Source: an uncultured Sulfurovum sp. (GTDB lineage Bacteria > Campylobacterota > Campylobacteria > Campylobacterales > Sulfurovaceae). Taken from it: a stretch of DNA of 64,000 nt. Position numbers and translations under genes: made by a program. The notes beneath the pieces are model-generated. The model did no database searches. It was not told the DNA's origin and saw nothing but the letters and a program-made list of their open reading frames with translations. The stretch spans positions 1 through 64,000 of the forward strand of contig CACVAP010000053.1 in NCBI GenBank assembly GCA_902727895.1. Reading direction: 5' to 3'. Below are positions 18,627 through 27,832 of the stretch, one piece after another (the stretch's first letter is position 1; each line of letters starts with the position of its first letter).

Positions 18627-19514
18627 TTAGTCTATCAGATGATTTAACTTTTCATATTCATTAAGTTCTTCAATCCAAGAAGGCTTAATGGCTTCAAATC
18701 CATATCTTGCACCAAGAATCATCCCTGCTATCATCCCACGTGCTGCTGAGTCACCACCTGCTAATACATTTGCTTTTAAGAGTGCTTCAAAGTCATCATA
18801 ATAATTTATAAGTAAATAAATTGTTGAAGCCAAAGCATCTTTGATATCACAGGTACGACCTAAGGCTCTAATGGCTTCATTGGTAGGTATGTCTTTGGCT
18901 TCAAATGCAGCATTAACAGCTGTGTTAACAGTTTCGCCATAAAATGCTGCACGTTCTTTTATTGTTGTTACAACATCTAAGTTGTGAATCATGGCTAAGG
19001 TAACTTCTGTAATGTATTTACTAGCATCTATCATGTCTTTACTCATGTGGGTTAAACAGGTATGAAATTTCACTGATTCTATGATATCATCAACATTCTC
19101 AATACTAAAAATAATAGCAGCATGTCTTCCTACAATAGAAAGATCTTGAGAATCTGAACCAGCAGCTAAAAATGAAGTTCCTGCGTTCATATTAGCTAAA
19201 CTGGTAGTTGTAGCACCATCTTTATAGCCCGTATACTCAGTCATTTTGTCTTGCCAAATCTTTCCAAAAGCAAATGGATCGTAGATTTCAGCATCGTTCA
19301 TATACTCTAAAAGCCATTGACTTTGGTCACCATAATGTGTTAAATCACCAGCTTTTTTTGTAGGATGGTAAGGACATAAAGGGTCATTTAATCCAGAGAA
19401 GTTAAGCATTGAACTTTCTAATTCTCTTTGGTCATAAAGCCAATGACCACCCAAGCTATAAGCATCTGCGAGTAATGAACCCCAAATGAGTCCTTTTAAT
19501 TTGTCTTTTTTCAT
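18627..19514 (-). CDS. ADP-ribosylglycohydrolase family protein
   Basis: GLIWGSLLADAYSLGGHW...; ANVLAGGDSAARGMIAGMILGARYG. Confidence 0.88.
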   Translation of the reverse strand: MKKDKLKGLIWGSLLADAYSLGGHWLYDQRELESSMLNFSGLNDPLCPYHPTKKAGDLTHYGDQSQWLLEYMNDAEIYDPFAFGKIWQDKMTEYTGYKDGATTTSLANMNAGTSFLAAGSDSQDLSIVGRHAAIIFSIENVDDIIESVKFHTCLTHMSKDMIDASKYITEVTLAMIHNLDVVTTIKERAAFYGETVNTAVNAAFEAKDIPTNEAIRALGRTCDIKDALASTIYLLINYYDDFEALLKANVLAGGDSAARGMIAGMILGARYGFEAIKPSWIEELNEYEKLNHLID

Positions 19515-19784
19515 AAGTCGTCCTATTGTCGAATTAAAACTACTTTAGCCAAATGATGCTTAATCTTTATCAAAGCATGTTTTTCCTTGTGTATAAGGAG
19601 CTTAAGCAATAAAAAAGTGAGTGATAAAGAGTGAGTATTTTATAAGATATAGATAGAATAGTTAATATTAGAGTATATTATGCGACTCTTTCACGATTTT
19701 ACTTTGTTATGATGAATGTAGGACTAATGTTGAAACAGTAAAATGGGCGAGACGGAAGTGTAAACAAAATAAAAAGGATCAATA

Positions 19785-21077
19785 GTGGAAAATCAAAATA
19801 AGGCAACCATCATACTTGACATAGATGGGGAAAAAAAAGAATATACTTATGATATTTTAAAAGGTACCAAAGGCCCAGATGTTGTGGACATTCGTTCTTT
19901 TTATAAAGATACGGGACTCTTTACTTATGATGTGGGCTTAACTTCTACAGCTTCATGTACTTCTTCAATTACATTTATTGATGGAGAAAAAGGGGAACTA
20001 AGTTATCAAGGAATTGATATCGAAACCTTAGCTACTAAACATAGCTACCTTGAGACATGTTTCCTTTTATTACATGGAAGTTTACCAACTGAAGATGAGT
20101 TGATTGACTTTGACTTAGAGCTTCGTCACCGATCTTTCTTAAATGATGGACTCACTAACCTTTTTAAAGCATTTCCTGATGGTGCACATCCTATGTCATC
20201 ACTCTCATCAGCTGTTACTGCATTGGCATCATTCCACTTTGAACACCTTGACCTTAATCATCAAGAAGATTATGATGAGATGGCATACCGTATCTTAGGA
20301 AAAATACCAACCATTGCTGCCATGTCGTATCGTCATTACATTGGGTACCCTTCAGTTCAGCCTGATGTAAATTTAAGTTTTACAGAAAACTTTTTATTTA
20401 TGATGCGTGCTTACCCTCATCAACGTATGAAAATGACAAAAGAAGGTCCAGCACTTATTAAAGAAGTTGAAGTACGTGCTTTAGATAGTATCTTTACACT
20501 TCATGCTGACCATGAACAGAATGCTTCAACTACGGTTGTAAGAGGCGTAGCTTCAACAGGAGCGCACCCTTATGTGGCTATCTCTTCAGGAATTAATGCA
20601 TTATGGGGAAGAGCACATGGTGGTGCGAATGAGTCGGTAATTGCACAGCTTGAAATGATTGGTTCTGTAGACAATGTTGATGAATACATTGCTAAAGCAA
20701 AAGATCCAAATGATTCATTTAAACTTATGGGATTCGGACATAGAGTTTACAAAAACTTTGATCCACGTGCAAGAGTTTTAAAAGGGCTACAAGACGAACT
20801 TAAAGTGGAACTCAAACTAGATTCTCACTTAATGGAAATTGCTTCTAAAATTGAAGAAATTGCGTTATCGGATGAATATTTTGTAAAAAGAAACCTATAT
20901 CCAAATATTGACTTCTATTCAGGAGTTATTTTAACAGCACTGAAAATTCCAAAAGAGATGTTTACAGCAATCTTTGTAATTGGAAGAACAATTGGATGGA
21001 TTAGTCAATGGATTGAATCAATAGAAGATAAACAGTCAAAAATTGTAAGACCAAGACAACTTTATAAAGGGATGTAA
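19785..21077 (+). CDS. gltA: Citrate synthase
   Basis: ELSYQGIDIETLA, WGRAHGGANESV, GFGHRVYKNFDPRA. Confidence 0.97.
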   Translation: MENQNKATIILDIDGEKKEYTYDILKGTKGPDVVDIRSFYKDTGLFTYDVGLTSTASCTSSITFIDGEKGELSYQGIDIETLATKHSYLETCFLLLHGSLPTEDELIDFDLELRHRSFLNDGLTNLFKAFPDGAHPMSSLSSAVTALASFHFEHLDLNHQEDYDEMAYRILGKIPTIAAMSYRHYIGYPSVQPDVNLSFTENFLFMMRAYPHQRMKMTKEGPALIKEVEVRALDSIFTLHADHEQNASTTVVRGVASTGAHPYVAISSGINALWGRAHGGANESVIAQLEMIGSVDNVDEYIAKAKDPNDSFKLMGFGHRVYKNFDPRARVLKGLQDELKVELKLDSHLMEIASKIEEIALSDEYFVKRNLYPNIDFYSGVILTALKIPKEMFTAIFVIGRTIGWISQWIESIEDKQSKIVRPRQLYKGM

Positions 21078-21082
21078 TCAAA

Positions 21083-22441
21083 ATGAATGAAAATGATACT
21101 TATGAAGTAATTATTGTTGGGGGTGGTGTGTCTGGTGCAGCTTTGTTCTATGAACTAAGTTATTACACAGATGTTAGTAAAATTGCCCTACTTGAAAAAT
21201 ATGCAGAGGTTGCGACATTAAACTCAAATGCCAGAGCCAATTCTCAAACCATCCACTGTGGAGACATTGAAACAAACTATACCTTGGAAAAAGCCAAAAA
21301 AGTAAAGCGTACAGCTAAAATGGTTGAGAAGTATTGTTTACAGTATGGCTACCAAGATAGTGTTATGTTCAAACATCAAAAGATGGCAATTGGTATTGGG
21401 TACAGCGAATGTCGTTTTATCAAAAACCGTTATAAAGAGTTTAAATCTCTTTATCCATATCTTGAACTTTATGACAAAGCCAAGCTTGAAGAGATTGAGC
21501 CAAAATTGGTAATTGATGAACATGGTAATGGTCGTAACGAAGAGATTGTTGGTATGGGTGCGCAAGATGAATATACAACGGTAAACTTTAAATTACTAAG
21601 TGATACTTTTATAGAAAATGCTAAAAAGAACACAGAGATTCAAACGGATATTTTTTACAATTCTCAAGTAGATGATATTAAAAAAATAGACGATGTTTTC
21701 CATGTTACTACAACGGATGGCAAGGTTTACAAGTCAAAAATGGTAGTGGTAGATGCTGGTGCACACAGTCTTTTCTTAGCTCATAAAATGGGACACGGTT
21801 TAAATTACGGACAATTACCTATGGCAGGAAGCTTTTATAAGACAGATAGAGCTATCCTTAAGGGGAAAGTTTATATGGTACAGAACCCTAAACTTCCTTT
21901 TGCTGCTTTACATGGTGACCCGGATGTAACTTTAGATGGTGCAACACGTTTTGGACCTACAGCATTGGTTATACCAAAATTAGAGCGTTTTAAACCAGGT
22001 ACTTACATAGACTTCTTTAAGACCTTAAAACTAGATACTAATGTTGTGAAAATATTTTATGACCTATTTAAAGATGGTGAAATTCGTAGTTATATTTTAC
22101 GAAATTATCTTTTTGAAATACCGTATTTTGGTAAGAGAGCCTTCTTAAGAGATGCTCAAAAGATTATACCTTCACTAAAAGTGTCAGACATACAATATGC
22201 CAAAAATTTTGGTGGTGTTCGTGGGCAGATTCTAGATAAAGAGAATCAAAAGTTGATGTTGGGTGAAGCGACTATTAATACAGGAGATGGAATCATTTTC
22301 AATATGACACCTTCTCCAGGTGCTACTTCATGTTTAGGAAATGCCCAGAGAGATGTAGAGTTAATCTGTGAATTCTTAGGGAAAAAATTTGATGAAGATG
22401 CTTTCAATAAAGATTTAGTAGAGGAGAATAACAATGAATAA
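21083..22441 (+). CDS. mqo: Malate:quinone oxidoreductase-like FAD-dependent enzyme
   Basis: IIVGGGVSGAALFYEL...NSNARANSQTIHCGDIETNYTLEKA; adjacent to gltA. Confidence 0.85.
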   Translation: MNENDTYEVIIVGGGVSGAALFYELSYYTDVSKIALLEKYAEVATLNSNARANSQTIHCGDIETNYTLEKAKKVKRTAKMVEKYCLQYGYQDSVMFKHQKMAIGIGYSECRFIKNRYKEFKSLYPYLELYDKAKLEEIEPKLVIDEHGNGRNEEIVGMGAQDEYTTVNFKLLSDTFIENAKKNTEIQTDIFYNSQVDDIKKIDDVFHVTTTDGKVYKSKMVVVDAGAHSLFLAHKMGHGLNYGQLPMAGSFYKTDRAILKGKVYMVQNPKLPFAALHGDPDVTLDGATRFGPTALVIPKLERFKPGTYIDFFKTLKLDTNVVKIFYDLFKDGEIRSYILRNYLFEIPYFGKRAFLRDAQKIIPSLKVSDIQYAKNFGGVRGQILDKENQKLMLGEATINTGDGIIFNMTPSPGATSCLGNAQRDVELICEFLGKKFDEDAFNKDLVEENNNE

Positions 22442-23570
22442 AATGCTTTTTATAACTGATCAAGAACAATACAGCTCTAATGGAACAATTACTACCTTAT
22501 TTGATAAATATTTAAAAGAGTATTGGGAAGTTGATATTGTGTACATTACCAGCTATAAACATACGTATCAAAGAATAGGAAATGAATTAATTGTTCCTAA
22601 AAAATATCAGAATGAGATTATTGAATATCTTAGTACGGGTAATGACTTAACACAGTATGACTTTATTTTTGTACGTAATAAAAAAGAGGTACTTGAAAAT
22701 GTTCTTAAGCATAAAGAAGAGTATAACTATAAAGTAGGGTATAGAGTTTCTTATCCTAAACAACATCATGCCTTAGAGTTGAGTCAGTCATTTACCCCTT
22801 CAGGAATTTTTAACCGTGTTAAATATACGATGAAGATTAAAAAGAGAGATGAATTAGCAAACCATTGTGATCTCTTTTTACCTCCTTCTCCTGAAGCACA
22901 CCAAGCATTTTTCCCAAATATCCAGGTTAAAAGCTTCCCTCTATTTATTGGACTAGATCCTGAGAAATTAACTGAACATAAGTCAACTGAGAGTGATGTT
23001 GTTCGCTTTATTAATGTTGGAACAATGGATCAGTTAAGAGAGTTTGATGTTGTTCTTGATGCATTTGAGAAAATAGAATTGACAAACTGGCACTTAGAGA
23101 TAGTAGTTTCAGAAAAAGGTTATATCCGTGCACTTTTATCAAGTTATCCAAAGCTTAGTGATAAGATCACGCTACACGAAGGTATAGATACCTTAGAAAA
23201 ACTGAGAAATGTTATTAGTAAAAATGATGTAGGTATCGCACTTTTACCATCAAATGTTTTCCATAACACTGTTATTGCGAACAAAGTAATTCATTATGCG
23301 AGTTGTGGTCTACCATCGTTAATGATAGATAATGACAAAAACCGTTCTGTCTTTAATGAAGATGAGACGTATTTTAGTAGTTTTGATGTGGACAGTATTG
23401 CTGACACACTTAACAAAACACTTTCTTCTTCTAAAGAAGAACTTCTAAAAACAGGAAGGGCTAGTCAAGAAAAACTACTTGCAGTAGGAAGAAACTATCA
23501 AGACTTAGCCAGAGACTTAGCTAAAACAATGGATGACATCGTTAATGATGAAACTCCAGCGTCAGTATAG
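22434..23570 (+). CDS. Glycosyltransferase (GT-B, group 1-like)
   Basis: FINVGTMDQLREFDVVLDAFEKI...DVGIALLPSNVFHNTVIANKVIHYASCGLPSLM; 8-nt overlap with mqo. Confidence 0.75.
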   Translation: MNKMLFITDQEQYSSNGTITTLFDKYLKEYWEVDIVYITSYKHTYQRIGNELIVPKKYQNEIIEYLSTGNDLTQYDFIFVRNKKEVLENVLKHKEEYNYKVGYRVSYPKQHHALELSQSFTPSGIFNRVKYTMKIKKRDELANHCDLFLPPSPEAHQAFFPNIQVKSFPLFIGLDPEKLTEHKSTESDVVRFINVGTMDQLREFDVVLDAFEKIELTNWHLEIVVSEKGYIRALLSSYPKLSDKITLHEGIDTLEKLRNVISKNDVGIALLPSNVFHNTVIANKVIHYASCGLPSLMIDNDKNRSVFNEDETYFSSFDVDSIADTLNKTLSSSKEELLKTGRASQEKLLAVGRNYQDLARDLAKTMDDIVNDETPASV

Positions 23571-23593
23571 TTAAGAAGATTTATAATAACACT

Positions 23594-23619
23594 AAAAGGT
23601 ACCATTACTGGTATCTTTT
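23594..23619 (+). terminator. Rho-independent-like terminator after gltA-mqo-GT
   Basis: AAAAGGTACC-ATTACT-GGTATCTTTT. Confidence 0.7.
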
Positions 23620-23766
23620 AACCTTCATCTTTCATTCACCCTTCCAGTACTAATTAAAATACACTCACTTAAATAACTAATTATGATTAAAATTTAATCA
23701 ATTTTTTATATATATTATGAACTAATATTAATTATAATATTTTATTAAAAATATTAGGAGTAAATT

Positions 23767-24291
23767 ATGACAAGGTTTAAAGTAAATAGGATGGTGACTC
23801 AGAGTCAGAATTTTTTAGAGATGGCTAAAGAACGATTAATGTTAGAAGAGTTTTTAGTTGAGAATGTAGATATCAACGCTCGTGATACTGATGGACAAAA
23901 TGCTCTTTTTTGGGCAATTAGAACATCACATAAACATAATATTGATTTACTTTTAAGTCATAACATTAGCCTTATGGTTAAACCTACTTATCATGCTCTT
24001 TTTCATGCCATTCAAAGTAATAATTTAGAGACTTTTTCTTTACTTCTAGAGTTAGTTAAAGATATTAAGATGAGAAATGACAAGGGTCAAACACTCTTAA
24101 TGACAGCAATTGAACAGGAGAATACCATTATGGTACAATATCTCCTTAATCATGGTATTAACCTCTACGCTAAAGATATGAATGGGTTAACAGCGCTAGA
24201 CTATATTAAAAAAGTTAAAAACCGTATGATTTATGACTTAGTTTACTATAAGAGTATATATCAAAAAGAGCAACTTAAAAAGGTCGCTTAG
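23767..24291 (+). CDS. Ankyrin repeat protein
   Basis: NARDTDGQNALFWAIRTSHKHNIDLLLSH; NDKGQTLLMTAIEQENTIMVQYLLNHGINLYAKDMNGLTALDYI. Confidence 0.9.
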   Translation: MTRFKVNRMVTQSQNFLEMAKERLMLEEFLVENVDINARDTDGQNALFWAIRTSHKHNIDLLLSHNISLMVKPTYHALFHAIQSNNLETFSLLLELVKDIKMRNDKGQTLLMTAIEQENTIMVQYLLNHGINLYAKDMNGLTALDYIKKVKNRMIYDLVYYKSIYQKEQLKKVA

Positions 24292-24725
24292 TGATTCTCT
24301 TGACAATGATCACATACGCCTCTAAGGGTCATATTAATGCTGTTGACTTTATGTTGTTTTGCCATGTTGGAGAAATAAAGGGCATCCTCAAATTTTAATT
24401 CACCCAAACAGAAAACTTGATGACATGTTTCACATTCGAAATGAGGATGAGATTTTGCTCCTTGGTGAATGTACTCATATTGGGCTACTCCATCACTGCC
24501 TAAAAACTCTTGGACAATATCTTTCTCATTAAACTGTCGTAGTGATCGGTAGACTGTTGCAAGGTTTACAGAGGTCATTTTTGAACATGCTTCATAGAGT
24601 GTATTCACATCTTTAGGCGCGTGACTGCTTTTTAAAATATGGAGTAAAATACTTTTAGCTTTAGTATTTTTAATCCCTTTTAGATTGAGTTCTTCTTTAA
24701 TTTCATTACTATTCATGTAAGCCAT
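24288..24725 (-). CDS. Fur-family regulator (candidate Zur)
   Basis: VNLATVYRSLRQFNEKDIV; HFECETCHQVF, VCDHCQ Zn sites; operonic with znuA/cobW. Confidence 0.88.
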   Translation of the reverse strand: MAYMNSNEIKEELNLKGIKNTKAKSILLHILKSSHAPKDVNTLYEACSKMTSVNLATVYRSLRQFNEKDIVQEFLGSDGVAQYEYIHQGAKSHPHFECETCHQVFCLGELKFEDALYFSNMAKQHKVNSINMTLRGVCDHCQENH

Positions 24726-24761
24726 TGTAGGTGAATCTCCTTGAAACTATGCTTTATAGAA

Positions 24762-26053
24762 TTAGTTGTTATTGGCAATTGCTTTTGCTTTTTTAATTAA
24801 ATTTTCTGACCAATCTTTGGCTAACGGAGTCTCTTTGATAACTTTTATGTTTAATGCATGAGCAATGGTTTTGGCACTTTTATCTGAAAACTCTTGTTGT
24901 GTAAATATTGCTTTTATACCTTGTTGTCGCGCTTCTTTTATAATTCTTTGTAACATTTTTGGCTTGGGTTCTTTTCCATCTACTTCAACAGAGAGTTGGG
25001 TTAGTCCATACTCTTTAGCAAAGTATCCCCACGATGGATGAAATACCATAAACTGAGAGCCTAGTGGTAGTGCTGTAAGAATTTCTTTTATTGTTTTATC
25101 TGTTTGCTCAATTTCTTCTAGAAAGTTCTCATAGTTTTCTTTGTAATAGCTAGCGTTTTCAGTATCAAGTTTAACGAAGGTATTATAAATATTTTTTGCC
25201 ATAATTTTGACATTTGAGGGTGCTGTCCAAGTATGAGGATCTACTCCTCCATGATGGTGGTGATGAGTGCCATCCTTGGGATCTGACACTATGGGTTCAA
25301 TATCTTTATATGTCAAATCTTTTAGAAAATGCTCTTTATCTTCAAATTCAAAAGGCATATGTTCTGTAAAAAAAGATAATTTCCACTCTGTTTAATATCA
25401 AGTGTAAAAATTGTTTGATCTTTTGTTTCATCAAAAGTTAATTCATAGAAACTTTGCTGAGCATTTAAGATGTCACCATCTCTTACTATACTTGCTTCAG
25501 TTGAATAGAATAGGGCTTCGGCACTTTTTTTGTATTTGACTATTTCTTCGTTATTTTTTCCTGTAACTTGTAGCATTAAAAATTTCATTTTTGGATCAGC
25601 ATATTTTCCTGAAACTTTTGCAAAACTCCAATGGTATGTTCCTTTTTTTAATTTAAAGATACCTGCCCATTCATAAAGTATGTTTTGTGTACTTTTCTTT
25701 TTTTCAAAAGAGTAACTGGGTTTTGCTAATGGTATAAAGTTGACTCCTTTTGTCATATCAGAAATTTTCATCGTTTGATTATGATAAGCAAACTTGTCCA
25801 GCCAAGCATTTTCAAACTCAACCTTGATGGGAAAGTAGACATCTGCTTTAGAGAGTGCTACCATTTGAGAGGGTTTGGGTGAATAAGTATGTGGGTCACT
25901 TCCTGGTTTAACCATGGTGGTGACATGGACTTGGTCTCCACCAATTTTCTCAACAAAGGTTTGTTGTGGCAAAATACTTACGACAGCATTGATATTCGCA
26001 TAGAGAAAGCCATTTAGCCCAATCATGCTACTAAAAACTATTTTCTTGAACAT
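24762..26053 (-). pseudogene. znuA: ZnuA-like zinc/manganese ABC substrate-binding protein, split by a -1 frameshift at a T7 run (ORFs 25322-26053 and 24762-25358)
   Basis: 5' ORF MFKKIVFSS...VSILPQQTFVEKIGGDQVHVTTMVKPGSDPHTYSPKPSQM; 3' ORF HHHHHGGVDPHTWTAPSNVKIMAKN. Adding one T at + strand A-run 25368-25374 joins them as ...SGNYLFFTEHMPFEFEDKEHFLKD. Confidence 0.85.
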
Positions 26054-26068
26054 ATAAAACCTATCTTT

Positions 26069-27100
26069 TTAGTCATGCTGATGCTCATGTGTGTGACTAT
26101 GGTCATGATGATGGTGTTCATGATCGTGGTCTTCGTGTTCATGTGTCTCTTGAATAATGGTTAAATAGTCAAATTTACTAGACAATAACTCTAAATCCCT
26201 ATGCGTATCTTCTCCAATAAAAACAAGAGCAGACTCTCCAGTGTAATCACTTAACTCTTCAAAAGATACATTTCCAAAAGCGTAATTCACAATAAGTGGT
26301 GTTGGAACATCCTCTACTTTGACCATCCCTTTAACACGATAAATATTTTTTGGGAGTGCTTTTAAAAGTAAATCTAGATCATTAAAGTCAATCTTTTTAT
26401 TAAACTTCCCAACTTTTCTGTCTATGGCATCATGATGATGGTCGTGTTCCTGACCATCAGTGACCAGACCTATAATCTCATCAATTTGGTACACGCCTTC
26501 AAAGACATCCTTAGGAAGAACACCTTGTTCTGCATGATGAAGAAAATAGTTGTTGAAAACTTTTTTACCTGTCATAGTATTCTTAATGTCATGTCTCTCT
26601 TTATAGGTGATAATATCTATTTGTGCTTGGTTAAGCTCTTCTTCCGTAACCAAGTCAGTTTTATTAAGAACAATAATATTTGAACCACCTACTTGGTATT
26701 TGGCTGTAGGGTTATGCATATATGAATCATAGTTTTTGGCATCAACAACACAAATAACACCTTCAACAGATATTCCAAGGTTTTGAAGTGAAAGAAAGAC
26801 AGGGAAAGGTTCTGCTGCTCCAGAAGTCTCTACAAAGAGAATGTCAGGCTTGTACTTGTTAGTAATCTCAATGACACCACCTTCAAACTCTTGGGACATT
26901 TCACAACAAATACACCCTTCTGAAATCTCTATGACATCACTATGAACATTTTTTAAAATGTTTTGGTCAACACCTATTTCACCAAATTCGTTAACAATGA
27001 TGGCGACTTTTTTATCTGTAAAATGGTTTTTGATTGTATTGGTCAGCATACTACTTTTACCGACACCTAAAAATCCTGTAATAATGAATGAATGAATCAT
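26069..27100 (-). CDS. CobW/COG0523-family GTPase (putative zinc chaperone) with His-rich C-terminus
   Basis: ITGFLGVGKSSML, EGCICCEMS, VLNKTDLV, HEHEDHDHEHHHHDHSHTHEHQHD. Confidence 0.93.
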   Translation of the reverse strand: MIHSFIITGFLGVGKSSMLTNTIKNHFTDKKVAIIVNEFGEIGVDQNILKNVHSDVIEISEGCICCEMSQEFEGGVIEITNKYKPDILFVETSGAAEPFPVFLSLQNLGISVEGVICVVDAKNYDSYMHNPTAKYQVGGSNIIVLNKTDLVTEEELNQAQIDIITYKERHDIKNTMTGKKVFNNYFLHHAEQGVLPKDVFEGVYQIDEIIGLVTDGQEHDHHHDAIDRKVGKFNKKIDFNDLDLLLKALPKNIYRVKGMVKVEDVPTPLIVNYAFGNVSFEELSDYTGESALVFIGEDTHRDLELLSSKFDYLTIIQETHEHEDHDHEHHHHDHSHTHEHQHD

Positions 27101-27139
27101 GACTATCCTTTATGGTTCTTTTTTTAATTTTTGGATTGT

Positions 27140-27170
27140 ATCATAAATGCGATTAATTTGCATTTATGAT
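27140..27170. promoter_or_regulatory. Candidate metalloregulator operator in divergent cobW/ribA-like promoter
   Basis: Perfect 11-bp inverted repeat ATCATAAATGC-N9-GCATTTATGAT. Confidence 0.65.
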
Positions 27171-27213
27171 ATGGAGTGATATACTTTTAAAATTCATCAT
27201 GAAGGAACAAAAA

Positions 27214-27798
27214 ATGAATATTTTTAAAAAAATAAATAATTACGTTGATACAAAAAACGAAATAATACATTCTGAGATGGCAACTGTCTTTACAAAATAT
27301 GGTAAGTTTCAGATGAAAGCCTATAAGGATGACCATCAGGAATATATTGCAATTATGAATCAAAAGTTTTTTGATTTGGAGAGACCAGTTGTTTATATTC
27401 ACTTTGATGTACAGCATTCTGAGATGGATCACGATATGCACTGTTACTGTGCCAATCAAGTTGAATTGGCTTTAAAGATGATACAGAAATCAGGGGGCTT
27501 AGTGATTTATTCTTCTCGTGAAGATGCAAGTATTGATAATCTCTTAGAAGACATAAATACACGAAGACTTGATGAAGGTAATGCTATTAGAGGTAAGAGT
27601 AAAATAAAGTTTTCTGTAAAAGAAACAATAGTTTATCCTTCTTTGGCTTTTATATTAAGTGACTTAAAACTGTCAAATGTTAATTTAATTACTAATGATG
27701 AAAAAGTTATTGATATTGTGGAGTTATTGGGTATTAATATTTTAAGGATAGAACCTAATATCTCTTTTGACTATGGTAATAAAAAAGTAGCAAATTAA
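27214..27798 (+). CDS. Diverged RibA (GTP cyclohydrolase II)-like protein (track start 27166; RBS-supported start 27214)
   Basis: YIHFDVQHSEMDHDMHCYCANQVELALKMIQKSGGLVIYSSRED...VNLITNDEKVIDIVELLGINI resembles the RibA core HSECLTGD..RCDCG. Confidence 0.65.
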   Translation: MNIFKKINNYVDTKNEIIHSEMATVFTKYGKFQMKAYKDDHQEYIAIMNQKFFDLERPVVYIHFDVQHSEMDHDMHCYCANQVELALKMIQKSGGLVIYSSREDASIDNLLEDINTRRLDEGNAIRGKSKIKFSVKETIVYPSLAFILSDLKLSNVNLITNDEKVIDIVELLGINILRIEPNISFDYGNKKVAN

Positions 27799-27822
27799 AT
27801 GCAAAATATTCGCATTTAATTT
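27792..27822. promoter_or_regulatory. Second TAAATGC-N9-GCATTTA palindrome (operator or convergent terminator)
   Basis: AAATTAAATGC-AAAATATTC-GCATTTAATTT, overlaps the ribA-like stop codon. Confidence 0.5.
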
Positions 27823-27832
27823 TTAAAAATGT

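Noticed and set aside
27187-27562. - strand ORFs antisense to the RibA-like gene
   Set aside because: No RBS or family signal; the RibA-like sense frame explains the region
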